Assembly (NCBI GenBank): GCA_963975575.1
Contig: CAXBHL010000001.1
Span: 806,001-870,000 of the forward strand
From: UBA6054 sp963975575
GTDB taxonomy: Bacteria; Planctomycetota; Phycisphaerae; Phycisphaerales; UBA1924
Length of the DNA stretch: 64,000 nucleotides
Direction: 5' to 3'
This document shows, one piece after another, positions 32,612 through 43,811 of this stretch. The stretch's first letter is position 1, and each line of letters opens with the position of its first letter. Below the pieces are notes generated by a model. It did no database searches and was not told where the DNA came from. It was given only the letters and a program-made list of their open reading frames with translations. The translations under genes and the position numbers were made by a program.

Positions 32612-34078
32612 TCACTCTCGGGGTTGGAGGGTGACTTCGTTGGTGTGGTGGAGGCGGCCGCGGCGGTGGGACAGGGTGATGGTGTCGCCGGGGGCGTAGT
32701 CGGCCAGGACGCGGATGAGTTCGTGGAGGTCGCGGGTGGGGCGGTTGTTGATGGCGGTGATGAAGGAGCCGACGGAGAGGCCGGTGCGTTGGCGGGCGCC
32801 GGCCGGGAGGCCGCTGACGCGGACGCCGGTGCCGTCGCCGTTCTCGATCTCGATGCCGAGGGTGGCGGGCAGGTCGGAGCCGCGTTCGGCGACCATGGGC
32901 AGGCTGGTGATCCAGTCCTGGTAGGCGGCTTCGAGCTGGTTCTGGTCGTCGAATCCGAGTGTTTGCCGCAGGGCGGTCAGGCCGGTGGGGTCCTGGTCGA
33001 AGGTGCGGGTGTAGGTGCGGTAGAAGTCGGTCAGTTTGTTCTGGTCGAGGAGGAAGAGCATGACAGCGCGGGACTGGGCGTACTGGGCGAGGGGGCGGTT
33101 GGAGGTGAGGCGCACCATGCTGGTCGTGGCCAGTTCGGCGATGGGGGTGAGGCGGCGGGCGTCGCGGAGGCGTTTGACGATGTTGGTGCGCCAGGAGGGG
33201 ACGGGGGTGAGGTCGTTGTTGACGATGTCGTAGTCCTCCACCAGCGACGCGAGGCCCTCCTGGATCCACGGGGCGTGGGTCTGGCCGAGGCGGCCCATGT
33301 CGCGCCAGTGCAGGACGTGGATGAGTTCGTGGCGGAGGGTGGCGCCGTGGTCCTGGGCGACAAGGCGACGGCGGTTGTGGTCGTAGGCCCCGCCGATGGT
33401 GGAGATGCCGGCGCGGGCCTCGGGGCCGAAGGTATCCAGGGCCCAGCGGGCGAAGCCGGCGCGGTCGGGGAGGATGACGGTGGCCCAGGGGTCTTCTGCG
33501 AAGGCGTTGTCGGCACGCAGTTCCGTGAAGACGGTGGTGGTGATCCAGTCGCTGAGCAGGGCGAGTTCGGCGGCGGCCTCGTCGGTGGCGGTGGGGCCGT
33601 GGGCGGAGAGCAGTTCGATCTTCCAGCGGTCGAGCGTGCGGGCGTCGGCCTCGCGGCCGGTCAGTTGTTTGCCGGTGGCGACGTCGGCGTTGCGCCGGGC
33701 GGCGAGGAGTTCGGGCCAGCGTCGGATGAGTTCGGCGAAGAAGTCTGTTTCCCGCAGGGTTGCCAAGTGCGGGTCGCGTCGGAGGGTCCGCACGTCGGAG
33801 AAGCCCAGGGCGATGGCCTTGGCGAGGTGCTGTTCGGCCTCGGACGGATCGTTGCGGAGGGCGGCGACGGCGGCGAGGTTGTACCAGGGGGTGAAGGTCG
33901 TGGGGTCCTGTTCGGCGTGGGCGCGGAAGTAGGACTCGGCGCGGACGAGGTCGCCGGACTCGACGGCGGCGATGCCCGCGGCCTCGATCTGGGCGGCGGT
34001 CATGCGGGGGCGGTTGGGGTCGGGCTGGAGCGTCAGGAAGCACAGCAGCGCGAGCAGCGGGGCGATGGGTGCGGGCAT
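32612..34078 (-). CDS. Secreted TPR - gluzincin (peptidase MA-like) - PDZ protein
   Basis: 488 residues. A short signal peptide precedes TPR helices ('SYFRAHAEQDPTTFTPWYNLAAVAALR'). A gluzincin-type zinc site follows: 'HELIH' at 250-254 with a likely third ligand, Glu274, in 'WIQEGLASLVED'. The C-terminus (about 395-488) is a PDZ domain ('GVRVSGLPAGARQRTGLSVGSFITAINNRP', 'YAPGDTITLSHRRG'). It is likely an envelope protease or a substrate-docking protein. TAAGGT lies 6 bases before the ATG. Confidence 0.82.
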   Translation of the reverse strand: MPAPIAPLLALLCFLTLQPDPNRPRMTAAQIEAAGIAAVESGDLVRAESYFRAHAEQDPTTFTPWYNLAAVAALRNDPSEAEQHLAKAIALGFSDVRTLRRDPHLATLRETDFFAELIRRWPELLAARRNADVATGKQLTGREADARTLDRWKIELLSAHGPTATDEAAAELALLSDWITTTVFTELRADNAFAEDPWATVILPDRAGFARWALDTFGPEARAGISTIGGAYDHNRRRLVAQDHGATLRHELIHVLHWRDMGRLGQTHAPWIQEGLASLVEDYDIVNNDLTPVPSWRTNIVKRLRDARRLTPIAELATTSMVRLTSNRPLAQYAQSRAVMLFLLDQNKLTDFYRTYTRTFDQDPTGLTALRQTLGFDDQNQLEAAYQDWITSLPMVAERGSDLPATLGIEIENGDGTGVRVSGLPAGARQRTGLSVGSFITAINNRPTRDLHELIRVLADYAPGDTITLSHRRGRLHHTNEVTLQPRE

Positions 34079-34084
34079 GGGACC

Positions 34085-34090
34085 ACCTTA
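34085..34090 (-). promoter_or_regulatory. Putative -10 box of the TPR-gluzincin-PDZ gene
   Basis: Minus-strand TAAGGT, 6 bases before the ATG at 34078; weak hexamer but the same leaderless spacing. Confidence 0.3.
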
Positions 34091-34163
34091 TCCGAAGCCG
34101 CGCCGGCGGCAAGGGGTGTCGGGCCGATGTGCGCGAAACGGCGCACGGGGGCGGACATGCGGG

Positions 34164-34772
34164 CTAGGCGTGGGTCGTCCGCGCTTCGATGAGTCGCTGG
34201 AGGGCCGCGGGGTAGGCCTCGAGTTCGAGGGCGAAGACGCGCCTGGCGAGGTCGTCGGCGGTGTCGTCCGGGGAGACGGGACAGCGCATCTGGAGGACGG
34301 CGGGGCCGGTGTCGTAGTGCTCGTCGACGAGGTGGACGGTGCAGCCGGACTCGGTGACCTCGCCCCGGCGGGCGGCGTCGATGACGGCCTGGTGGACCTT
34401 CGTGCCGTGCATGCCCTTGCCCCCGAAGGCGGGGAGGAGCGCGGGGTGGATGTTGACGATGCGGCCCCGGGTGGCGGGGGTGACGGGCACGAGGCGGAGG
34501 TAGCCGGCCAGGACGATCAGGTCGGCGTGGTGCTCGGCCACGAGCGCGTCGAGGCGGGCTGCGGGGATGTTGCCGGGGATGATCTCGGCCGGGATGGCGT
34601 GGTCGCGTGCGATGTCGAGCCCGCGGCAGGGCTTGCTGGCGACGACGGCGGCGACAGCGGCGTTGAGCTGGCCGCACGCGATGCGTGCGAGGATGTTCTC
34701 GAGCGTGCGACCGGACCCGGAGAGGAGCACGATCAGGCGGGCGTGCGGGCTGGCGGCGGGGTCGGGGCTCAT
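34164..34772 (-). CDS. purN: Phosphoribosylglycinamide formyltransferase
   Basis: Transfers formyl from 10-formyl-THF to GAR in purine synthesis. 202 residues: 'VLLSGSGRTLENIL' (phosphate loop), 'NIHPALLPAFGGKGMHG' with the catalytic Asn-His, and 'ESGCTVHLVDEHYDTGPAV' with the catalytic Asp. It starts within the stop of the STAS gene (ATGA overlap), so it is the last gene of that operon. Confidence 0.95.
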   Translation of the reverse strand: MSPDPAASPHARLIVLLSGSGRTLENILARIACGQLNAAVAAVVASKPCRGLDIARDHAIPAEIIPGNIPAARLDALVAEHHADLIVLAGYLRLVPVTPATRGRIVNIHPALLPAFGGKGMHGTKVHQAVIDAARRGEVTESGCTVHLVDEHYDTGPAVLQMRCPVSPDDTADDLARRVFALELEAYPAALQRLIEARTTHA

Positions 34773-35179
34773 CGGAGCGCTTGTGCGGCGGCGTCGCGGG
34801 ATTCGACGATGGTGAGCATCTTATCCATGCGGGTGAGCTTGAGCATCTGGGCGATCTGGGGGTCGAGGGCGCAGATCACCAGGCGGCCCCCGGCTTTGGC
34901 GCAGGCGTGGTGGAGGCTGATGAGCGAGCCGATGCCGGCCGAGGCGAGCATGGCCACCTTCGACATGTCGATGACGAGCTTGTGGGCACAGCGGGCGGCG
35001 GCGTCGAGCAGGTCGTGCTCGATGGGTTTGGCCTCGTGCTCGGAGTATCGCTCGCAGAGGACGGTTGCGACGGCGATGCCGCCGGCGTCGACGATCTGGG
35101 CGTGGGTGGTCTCCGCGAGCGGGGTGCCTTCGGGGGCGGGGTCGGCCTGTTTCTTGCCGAAGAGGTCTTTGAGTCCCAT
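34769..35179 (-). CDS. STAS-domain protein (anti-sigma factor antagonist-like)
   Basis: 136 residues. After a Lys/Pro N-terminus the STAS fold reads 'ARCAHKLVIDMSKVAMLASAGIGSLISLHHACAKAGGRLVI', with the Ser-Ala-Gly-Ile of the phosphorylatable loop, then 'IAQMLKLTRMDKMLTI'. Such proteins switch partner kinases or sigma-factor antagonists by phosphorylation. No kinase is adjacent. AGGAG lies in the thioesterase gene's last codons, 2 bases separate the two genes, and purN overlaps its end. Confidence 0.82.
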   Translation of the reverse strand: MGLKDLFGKKQADPAPEGTPLAETTHAQIVDAGGIAVATVLCERYSEHEAKPIEHDLLDAAARCAHKLVIDMSKVAMLASAGIGSLISLHHACAKAGGRLVICALDPQIAQMLKLTRMDKMLTIVESRDAAAQALR

Positions 35180-35181
35180 CG

Positions 35182-35589
35182 TCAGGCTCCTTGCTTGTTC
35201 TCGGATGGCGCGGGCTGGAAGGGGACGGGCACGCCGTCGCGGAGCGCGACCATGGTCAGGGTGGCGCTGGTCACGTGGACGCGGTCATGGGTTTTGCAGC
35301 GTTCGGCGTAGACCTCGACGGTGACGTCGATGGAGGTGCGTCCGAACCGGGTGGTGTGGGTGTGGAGGCTGACGATGTCGCCCACCCCCACGGGGGCGCG
35401 GAAGTCGACGCGCTGGATCGACGCGGTGACCCAGTCGAAGTCGCCGTGCCGGCGGGCCTCGACGAAGCCGGCCTGGTCGATGTAGGAGAGCACGACGCCG
35501 CCGAAGATGGTGCCGTAGGGGTTGGTCTCGCGGGGCATGGTGACCACGCGGAGCGCGACCTGGTCCTCGTTGAGGGGGGGCGGGGGCAT
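35182..35589 (-). CDS. Acyl-CoA thioesterase, hotdog fold (YciA-like)
   Basis: 135 residues. 'MPRETNPYGTIFGGVVLSYIDQAG' is the N-terminal hotdog motif with the catalytic Asp after 'LS.I', followed by 'VDFRAPVGVGDIVSLHTHTTRFGRTSIDVTVEVYAE'. YciA-type enzymes hydrolyse a broad range of acyl-CoAs. TACACT lies 6 bases before the ATG, so the thioesterase-STAS-purN operon probably begins here with a leaderless mRNA. Confidence 0.88.
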   Translation of the reverse strand: MPPPPLNEDQVALRVVTMPRETNPYGTIFGGVVLSYIDQAGFVEARRHGDFDWVTASIQRVDFRAPVGVGDIVSLHTHTTRFGRTSIDVTVEVYAERCKTHDRVHVTSATLTMVALRDGVPVPFQPAPSENKQGA

Positions 35590-35595
35590 CGGTTG

Positions 35596-35601
35596 AGTGT
35601 A
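35596..35601 (-). promoter_or_regulatory. Putative -10 box of the thioesterase-STAS-purN operon
   Basis: Minus-strand TACACT, 6 bases before the ATG at 35589. Confidence 0.5.
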
Positions 35602-35624
35602 CGCGTTCGGGCCGGAGGGCGGGG

Positions 35625-36224
35625 TCATTCGCCGATGAACCAGCGGAGCCGGTAGTTGCCCTTCTCGAAGACGACGTCGAAGCCCGTCCACTTCAGGTCG
35701 GCGCGTCCGGAGCGGGGGACCTGCATGCGGAACTCGTTGCGGCCGATGGTCTGGAGGTAGATCCCCGGCGTGTTCTCGCCGAAGGGCATGGCGTTGAAGA
35801 GCTTGAAGACGTCGCGCTGGCGTCGGACGACCTCGTCGAACGCGGTGCCGGGGTCGTAGCCGCGGATGCGGAACTCGTCGCGGGTCTGCCGGGAGAGGAC
35901 CTGCTCGACGAAGAGTTCCTTCTCGTCGTTCTGGATCGTGGAGACGATGTGGGACATGAGGTGCTGCACGGTCTTGGCGTGCAGGACGACGGTGTCGTCC
36001 TCGAGCACCTCGCGGATGCCGCCGGTGGGGGGGCGGAGCACGTCGGGGCGGACGGCGGTGCGTTCGTCGGGGATCTGGGTCTGGGCGCCGGGCAGGGATG
36101 AGAGCAGGCCGCGCCGGGAGACGATGCGTTCTTCGGTGCAGGCCGCCAGAGCGAGCAGGGCGATCGCGGCAGTCGCGGCGCTGGTCGTGGTCCTGGTCGT
36201 GGTCCTGGTGCGGTGGCGGGTCAT
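35625..36224 (-). CDS. Lipoprotein of unknown function
   Basis: 199 residues. Signal peptide with lipobox 'LALAAC' (Cys29). The mature part is mixed alpha/beta: 'LHAKTVQHLMSHIVSTIQND', 'QVLSRQTRDEFRIRGYDPG', ending 'FDVVFEKGNYRLRWFIGE'. I do not recognise it. The Arg-Thr-rich N-terminus comes from a 12-base repeat (CTGGTCGTGGTC, plus-strand 36181-36204). Its ATG overlaps the nadB stop by 4 bases, so expression is coupled to nadB. Confidence 0.75.
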   Translation of the reverse strand: MTRHRTRTTTRTTTSAATAAIALLALAACTEERIVSRRGLLSSLPGAQTQIPDERTAVRPDVLRPPTGGIREVLEDDTVVLHAKTVQHLMSHIVSTIQNDEKELFVEQVLSRQTRDEFRIRGYDPGTAFDEVVRRQRDVFKLFNAMPFGENTPGIYLQTIGRNEFRMQVPRSGRADLKWTGFDVVFEKGNYRLRWFIGE

Positions 36225-37921
36225 CCCTTGATCGGTACGCGTGGGGTGGGGGACGGTTCGGCCGGCGCCGGACCGGCGAGCGGGGCGGTGGCCGGGCTGG
36301 AGCGGCCGCGTCGCCAGAGGTCGTGGACGCGGAAGGCTTCGGAGGCGGCCGGGCGGTCGGTGCGGAGGTGGGTGCCGCGGGACTCGTCGCGCCAGAGGGC
36401 GGCGCGGGCGATGACGGCGCCGACCAGGAGCATGTTCTGGACCTCCCAGCCGTCGGGGGTGTCGAAGATCTTGTCAAGGGTGTAGCGTCCCCAGAAGTCG
36501 AACATCTCGCAGGCGTCGGCGAGGCGGGTCCCGTCGCGTTCGATGCCGACGTTTTTCCACATGGCGCTGCGCAGGCTGGAGCGGACGTCCTCGAGGTCGA
36601 GCTCGGCGTGGCCGGAGGGGCGGATGTCCGAGACGATGGTCACCGGGGCGGGAGGGGTGTTGTTGGCCTTGCGCGAGCGGGCGGCGGCGTGCTCGCCGGC
36701 GATGGCCCCCATCACCAGGCCCTCGAGCAGCGAGTTGCTGGCCAGGCGGTTGGCGCCGTGGAGGCCGGTGCAGGTGACCTCGCCGACGGCGTAGAGGTTG
36801 GGCACGTCGGTGCGGGCGTCGAGGTCGGTGCGGACGCCGCCGATGGTGTAGTGGGCGGCGGGGTGGACCGGGATGAGGTCGGCGGCGGGGTCGAGGCTGA
36901 ACTTGGCGAGCGTGGCGTGGATGCCGGGGAATCTGTCGGAGAAGCCCGTGAGGTGCCGGCAGTCGAGGTAGACGTGGCGTCCGCCCTGGTTGGCGATCTG
37001 GTGGATGATGGCCTGCGAGACGATGTCGCGGGGGGCGAGCTCGGCGAGGTCGTGCTGACCGACCATGAACCGGCTGCCCTGCTCGTCGATGAGGTGGGCT
37101 CCCTCGCCGCGAACGGCCTCAGAGATCAGAGCGCGGGGTGCGCCGGGCAGGTAGAGCGTTGTGGGGTGGAACTGGACGAAGGCCATGTCGGCGAGCGTGG
37201 CGCCGGCGCGGGCGGCCATGGCGATGCCGTCGGCGGTGGCGGGCGGCGGGTTGGACGTCTCTCGGTAGACCTGGCCCGCGCCCCCGGAGGCGAGGATGGT
37301 GGTGCGGGCCCAGATCATCTGCAGGCCGTAGCGGGGGTGGTGGGTGATCGCGCCCAGGCAGGGGGAGCCCGGCTCGTTGCCCGCGGTGATCAGGTCGATC
37401 GCGAAGCAGTGCTCGAAGAGGCGGATGCGTCCGGAGGCGTGCACGCGCTCGGTGAGGGTGCGTTGGAGTTCGGCGCCCGTGGCGTCGCCCCCGGCGTGGT
37501 AGATGCGCGAGGCGTTGTGGCCGCCCTCCCGGGCGACCGCGAGTTCGCCGGAGGCGTCCCGGTCGAGTTCCATGCCCCAGCGGATCAGCTCGCGGACGCG
37601 GTCGGGCCCGGCGCGGCAGATCAGATCGACGGCGGGCCGGTCGCAGAGCCCGGCGCCGGCCGTGAGGGTGTCTTCGGCGTGGGCGGCGACGGTGTCGTCG
37701 TCACGCAGGACGGCGGCCACGCCGCCCTGGGCCCAGGCGGTGTTGGTTCTGGAGAGTTTGGACTTTGAGCAGACGATGACGTCGCCGCTCTCGGCCGCGG
37801 CGATGGCGGCGCGGAGCCCGCCGACGCCGGCTCCGATCACCAGGGTGTCGCAGAAGATCTGCGGCAGCAGCCCGGATCGGAAGGGGATGAGATACCGGCA
37901 CTGGTCGAAGATCTGGTGCAA
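36221..37921 (-). CDS. nadB: L-aspartate oxidase
   Basis: Oxidises aspartate to iminoaspartate, the first step of NAD synthesis, using FAD. 566 residues: 'TLVIGAGVGGLRAAIAA' (FAD), 'SNTAWAQGGVAA'-type segment (here SRTNTAWAQGGVAAVL), 'EGGHNASRIYHAGGDATG' and 'FVQFHPTTLY', 'HPAAHYTIGGVRTDLDARTD', 'GLHGANRLASNSLLEGLV'. The start is TTG at 37921; no in-frame ATG or GTG exists between it and the FAD motif, and GGAGG lies 11 bases before it. nadA and nadC are not in the window. Confidence 0.93.
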   Translation of the reverse strand: MHQIFDQCRYLIPFRSGLLPQIFCDTLVIGAGVGGLRAAIAAAESGDVIVCSKSKLSRTNTAWAQGGVAAVLRDDDTVAAHAEDTLTAGAGLCDRPAVDLICRAGPDRVRELIRWGMELDRDASGELAVAREGGHNASRIYHAGGDATGAELQRTLTERVHASGRIRLFEHCFAIDLITAGNEPGSPCLGAITHHPRYGLQMIWARTTILASGGAGQVYRETSNPPPATADGIAMAARAGATLADMAFVQFHPTTLYLPGAPRALISEAVRGEGAHLIDEQGSRFMVGQHDLAELAPRDIVSQAIIHQIANQGGRHVYLDCRHLTGFSDRFPGIHATLAKFSLDPAADLIPVHPAAHYTIGGVRTDLDARTDVPNLYAVGEVTCTGLHGANRLASNSLLEGLVMGAIAGEHAAARSRKANNTPPAPVTIVSDIRPSGHAELDLEDVRSSLRSAMWKNVGIERDGTRLADACEMFDFWGRYTLDKIFDTPDGWEVQNMLLVGAVIARAALWRDESRGTHLRTDRPAASEAFRVHDLWRRGRSSPATAPLAGPAPAEPSPTPRVPIKG

Positions 37922-37951
37922 GGGTCTGGCGCCTCCGTGGCGGGGTTCGCG

Positions 37952-38596
37952 TCAGTCGGCGTCTTCGACGCAGGCGCAGCCGGTCTTGCCGCAGCCGCGG
38001 GGCGAGCACGCCTCGGGCTCGGGCATGGGGCCGAGGATCTTGAAGGCCTTGGCGTTGAGATAGACGGCGTGGTGCTCGAGGTGCCAGCAGGTCAGGCAGG
38101 CCATGTCGTGGATGGTGACGGGGCCGCGTTCCGGGTGCATGGCCTGGCGTTGCCAGTGCGCGGGCTCGAACTGGTGCAGGAGCGCGACGAGCCAGCAGCG
38201 GGTGGTGTGGATGGTGGCGACGTCGCCGCCGATGGGGGGGCGGAAGGCGGTGGCGTCGGTGCAGCCGTAGAGGCCCGAGTCGATGAAGGCGTTCTCGTCC
38301 CAGACGCTCAGGGTGGGGCGGTCCTCGCCGAAGGCGCGGCGGATGCGGTGGGCGTAGACGATCTCGGCATCGGCGAGGTGGCCGAGCAGCACGCGGACTG
38401 GCCAGCGTCCGACGCCCGCGTCGGGCAGCCAGGCCTGGTCGAGGTCGTCGTCGGCCATCTCGAAGACGCGGTGATCGAAGTGCTCGACACCGACGCGCAT
38501 GCGGGCGGTGAGGGCGGCGTGATCGAGCGAGCGGATCTGCCCGAGATCGGGCAGGTGGGTCTCGAGCGGCGACGGGGCGGGGGTGGGAGGGGTCAT
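37952..38596 (-). CDS. DinB-family protein with Cys-rich tail
   Basis: 214 residues. The four-helix DinB/YfiT plan is clear: 'WPVRVLLGHLADAEIVYAHRIRRAF' (first His), 'GGDVATIHTTRCWLVALLHQF', 'MACLTCWHLEHHAVYLNAKAF' (paired His). These His form the metal site in the family, which includes thiol-S-transferases and hydrolases. The extra C-terminus 'CSPRGCGKTGCACVEDAD' adds four Cys in an arrangement able to bind metal. TATCAT lies 6 bases before the ATG. Confidence 0.8.
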   Translation of the reverse strand: MTPPTPAPSPLETHLPDLGQIRSLDHAALTARMRVGVEHFDHRVFEMADDDLDQAWLPDAGVGRWPVRVLLGHLADAEIVYAHRIRRAFGEDRPTLSVWDENAFIDSGLYGCTDATAFRPPIGGDVATIHTTRCWLVALLHQFEPAHWQRQAMHPERGPVTIHDMACLTCWHLEHHAVYLNAKAFKILGPMPEPEACSPRGCGKTGCACVEDAD

Positions 38597-38602
38597 CAGG
38601 TG

Positions 38603-38608
38603 ATGATA
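38603..38608 (-). promoter_or_regulatory. Putative -10 box of the DinB gene, leaderless layout
   Basis: Minus-strand TATCAT, 6 bases before the ATG at 38596. Confidence 0.45.
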
Positions 38609-38670
38609 GGGGGACGCGGGGGGCGACGGGCGGTGGACGGACCCGGCGTAAGTCGGTGTGGCCTGGCGGT

Positions 38671-40707
38671 TTACTCGATGCCGCGCAGGGTCATCTCGGC
38701 CTCGACGGTGGCCCCGTCGCGGTCGATCGTGAGCGTGACGACGTCGCCGGGCTGGTGCGTGGACAGCCGGGGGCGGAGGTCCTCCACGGAGCGGAGTTCC
38801 TCGCCGTTCCACGTGAGCAGGCGGTCGTCCGGGCGGAGGCCGGCGTCGGAGGCGGAGGTGTCTGGAAAGACCCGCTGGATGAGCACGCCGCCCTTGGTGG
38901 AGTTGGCGGGAAGGACCCCCAGGCGGACGGTGGGCTGGCCGGCGTTGGCGTCGGCACGTTCGGAGGCCCGGCGGTGGGCGAGCGGATCGGGGCGGGTGAG
39001 ATAGGCCATGGCGATGTCGGCCACGAGCAGGGCCACGCGGGTGGCGCCTTCGGCATCGATCTTGTCGGCGGTGTCGCCGGGGGCGTGGTAGTCGGGGTGC
39101 AGGCCGGTGAAGAAGAAAAGGTTGGGCACGTCGACGGCGTCGAAGGACGCGTGGTCGGAGCGGCCGTTGCCGACGGAGGTCTCGCGGGCGACGATGAGGC
39201 CGGAGGACTCGAAGAACGGCTCGACGAACGCCTCGAGTTCGGGTGCGGAGCGGAGATTGCCGATCTCGAGCGGCTCGTCCTCGAGCCGGCCGATCATGTC
39301 GAGGTTGAGCATGAGCGTGTGGTCTGCCATGGGTTCGGCGGGCTCTTTGGTGTAGTGCAGCGAGCCGAGCAGGCCCATCTCCTCGGCAGAGAAGGCCAGG
39401 AACATGACGGTGCGCCGGGGTTGCTCGGGTGGCAGGGTGCGGGCCCGCTCGACGATCTGCTGGGCGACGAGCATCATTCCGGTCGTGCCCGAGGCGTTGT
39501 CGTCCGCGCCGGGGTGGAGTTCGCCCCCGGCGTCACGCCGGGCGGAGCCCCGTTGCCCGTAGCCGACGTGGTCGTAGTGAGCGCCGATCACAAGGATGTC
39601 TTCGGCCAGTTCGCCCACGCCGGGCAGGACGGCCCCGACGTTGAAGGCTTCGGTGGCCGCGGTTCCCATCTGGATGTTGAGGCTGATCGGGCTCTCCCCC
39701 ACGGGCATGGCGACGGCTGACTCGTTGGCCCGGCGGACGAGCGATCCGAGCGTCAGATCGGGGTCTCCGGTGCGGTCGAGGATGCGTTGGGCCACTTCCG
39801 GGGTGATCTGGACGACGGGCGCGTCGAAGCTGGGCGCCTTGGCGTTGAGCCCCTGGCGTCCCATCCGGGTGGAATCGATGGTCTCGAGCATCCCGGCTCG
39901 GGGGTCGTTGGCCTCGGGCGGCGCCACGATGAGGACGGCCGACGCCCCGCGGCGGATCAGCGCGCTGGCCTTGTGGGTCATCGCGCCGTGGTGCGAAAAG
40001 CCCTCGGCCTGCCAGCGGGAGTTGCCGCCCTCGTCCATGGGTTCATACGCCAGGCAGAGCGCGATCCGGCCCTCGAAGCGGGTGCTGGGATCGAAGCCGA
40101 GGTAGCCGCCGGGGCCGGACACGATGGCGTAGCCGGCGAATGAGACGGGTGCGTTGACGTCGCCGGATCCGGAATAGGCGAGCACGGAGAAATCGGTGCC
40201 GTGCACCAGGGGCTGTGCGTCCACGGACATCTCGGTGGTGACGGCGCGGGTCTCCTCCCCGACGCCGAAAGGCTGCCGGAACGTGGACCGGGGGGTGAGG
40301 ACCTCGGTGCCGTCCGCGGCCAGTTCGCTGGAAGCGAACGCGGGGATCAGGCCGAGGGAATCGAAATGAGCCTGGATGTAGTCGGCGGCCTTGGCGATGC
40401 CGACCGAGCCGGGCGCACGGCCCTCGTAGGCGGGATCGGCCAGCTCGGTGACGGTCCGGGCGTAGAAGTCGGTCAGGGCCGGGTCGACGGGGGGGAGCTC
40501 CCGCGGTTCGGCGGCGGCGCGGTCCTGTGCCGGACGGTTGTCCTTGAGGCGGGACTTGGCGCGCTCGGCCCGGACCTCGGCCGGCGTGGGGGCATCCTGC
40601 GGCTGGGTGGGCAACCGGGCCGCGGTCGCGCTCAGGGTCGCCAGGGCGAAAATCGCGCCGGCGGCGAGCGGGATCATCCGAACGAAAGCTGTTGCCGAAC
40701 CCGTCAT
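38671..40707 (-). CDS. Secreted M28 peptidase with PA and PDZ domains
   Basis: 678 residues: signal peptide (MIPLAAGAIFALATLSATAA), N-terminal lid ('DPAYEGRAPGSVGIAKAADYIQAHF'), PA-type insert ('FEGRIALCLAYEP', 'ALIRRGASAVLIV'), the zinc peptidase ('VIGAHYDHVGYG', 'GADDNASGTTGMM', 'AFSAEEMGLLGS', 'LNLDMIGRL', 'DYHAPGDTADKI') and a C-terminal PDZ domain ('VFPDTSASDAGLRPDDRLLTWNG'). All M28 zinc ligands and the catalytic Glu are present. The PDZ may dock substrates. AGGAGG lies 5 bases before the ATG. Divergent from gcvP. Confidence 0.92.
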   Translation of the reverse strand: MTGSATAFVRMIPLAAGAIFALATLSATAARLPTQPQDAPTPAEVRAERAKSRLKDNRPAQDRAAAEPRELPPVDPALTDFYARTVTELADPAYEGRAPGSVGIAKAADYIQAHFDSLGLIPAFASSELAADGTEVLTPRSTFRQPFGVGEETRAVTTEMSVDAQPLVHGTDFSVLAYSGSGDVNAPVSFAGYAIVSGPGGYLGFDPSTRFEGRIALCLAYEPMDEGGNSRWQAEGFSHHGAMTHKASALIRRGASAVLIVAPPEANDPRAGMLETIDSTRMGRQGLNAKAPSFDAPVVQITPEVAQRILDRTGDPDLTLGSLVRRANESAVAMPVGESPISLNIQMGTAATEAFNVGAVLPGVGELAEDILVIGAHYDHVGYGQRGSARRDAGGELHPGADDNASGTTGMMLVAQQIVERARTLPPEQPRRTVMFLAFSAEEMGLLGSLHYTKEPAEPMADHTLMLNLDMIGRLEDEPLEIGNLRSAPELEAFVEPFFESSGLIVARETSVGNGRSDHASFDAVDVPNLFFFTGLHPDYHAPGDTADKIDAEGATRVALLVADIAMAYLTRPDPLAHRRASERADANAGQPTVRLGVLPANSTKGGVLIQRVFPDTSASDAGLRPDDRLLTWNGEELRSVEDLRPRLSTHQPGDVVTLTIDRDGATVEAEMTLRGIE

Positions 40708-40880
40708 GGAACCTCCTGTTTCCACGAGTGTACCGGCGTGCGGGCCCGAGGCTCCATAGGATCCCATGGCCGCTCGGCCGGAGCCTCGGTGTGACAGGCC
40801 CCCCGGTCCGATTGCCCGGCCCGAGCGAGCGAGAAGGCCGTCCGTCCCCCATTGCACCCAGACCTCACGGGAAGAACTTG

Positions 40881-43808
<2,928 letters not shown>

Positions 43809-43811
43809 GCC

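Noticed and set aside
36181..36210. 12-base microsatellite in the lipoprotein start (CTGGTCGTGGTC)
   Set aside because: Two and a half copies in an Arg-Thr-rich signal peptide; 12-base units keep the frame, so phase variation is unlikely.
40708..40880. Glycine riboswitch upstream of gcvP
   Set aside because: The conserved glycine-aptamer core (GGAGAG... and CCGAAGG) was not found.
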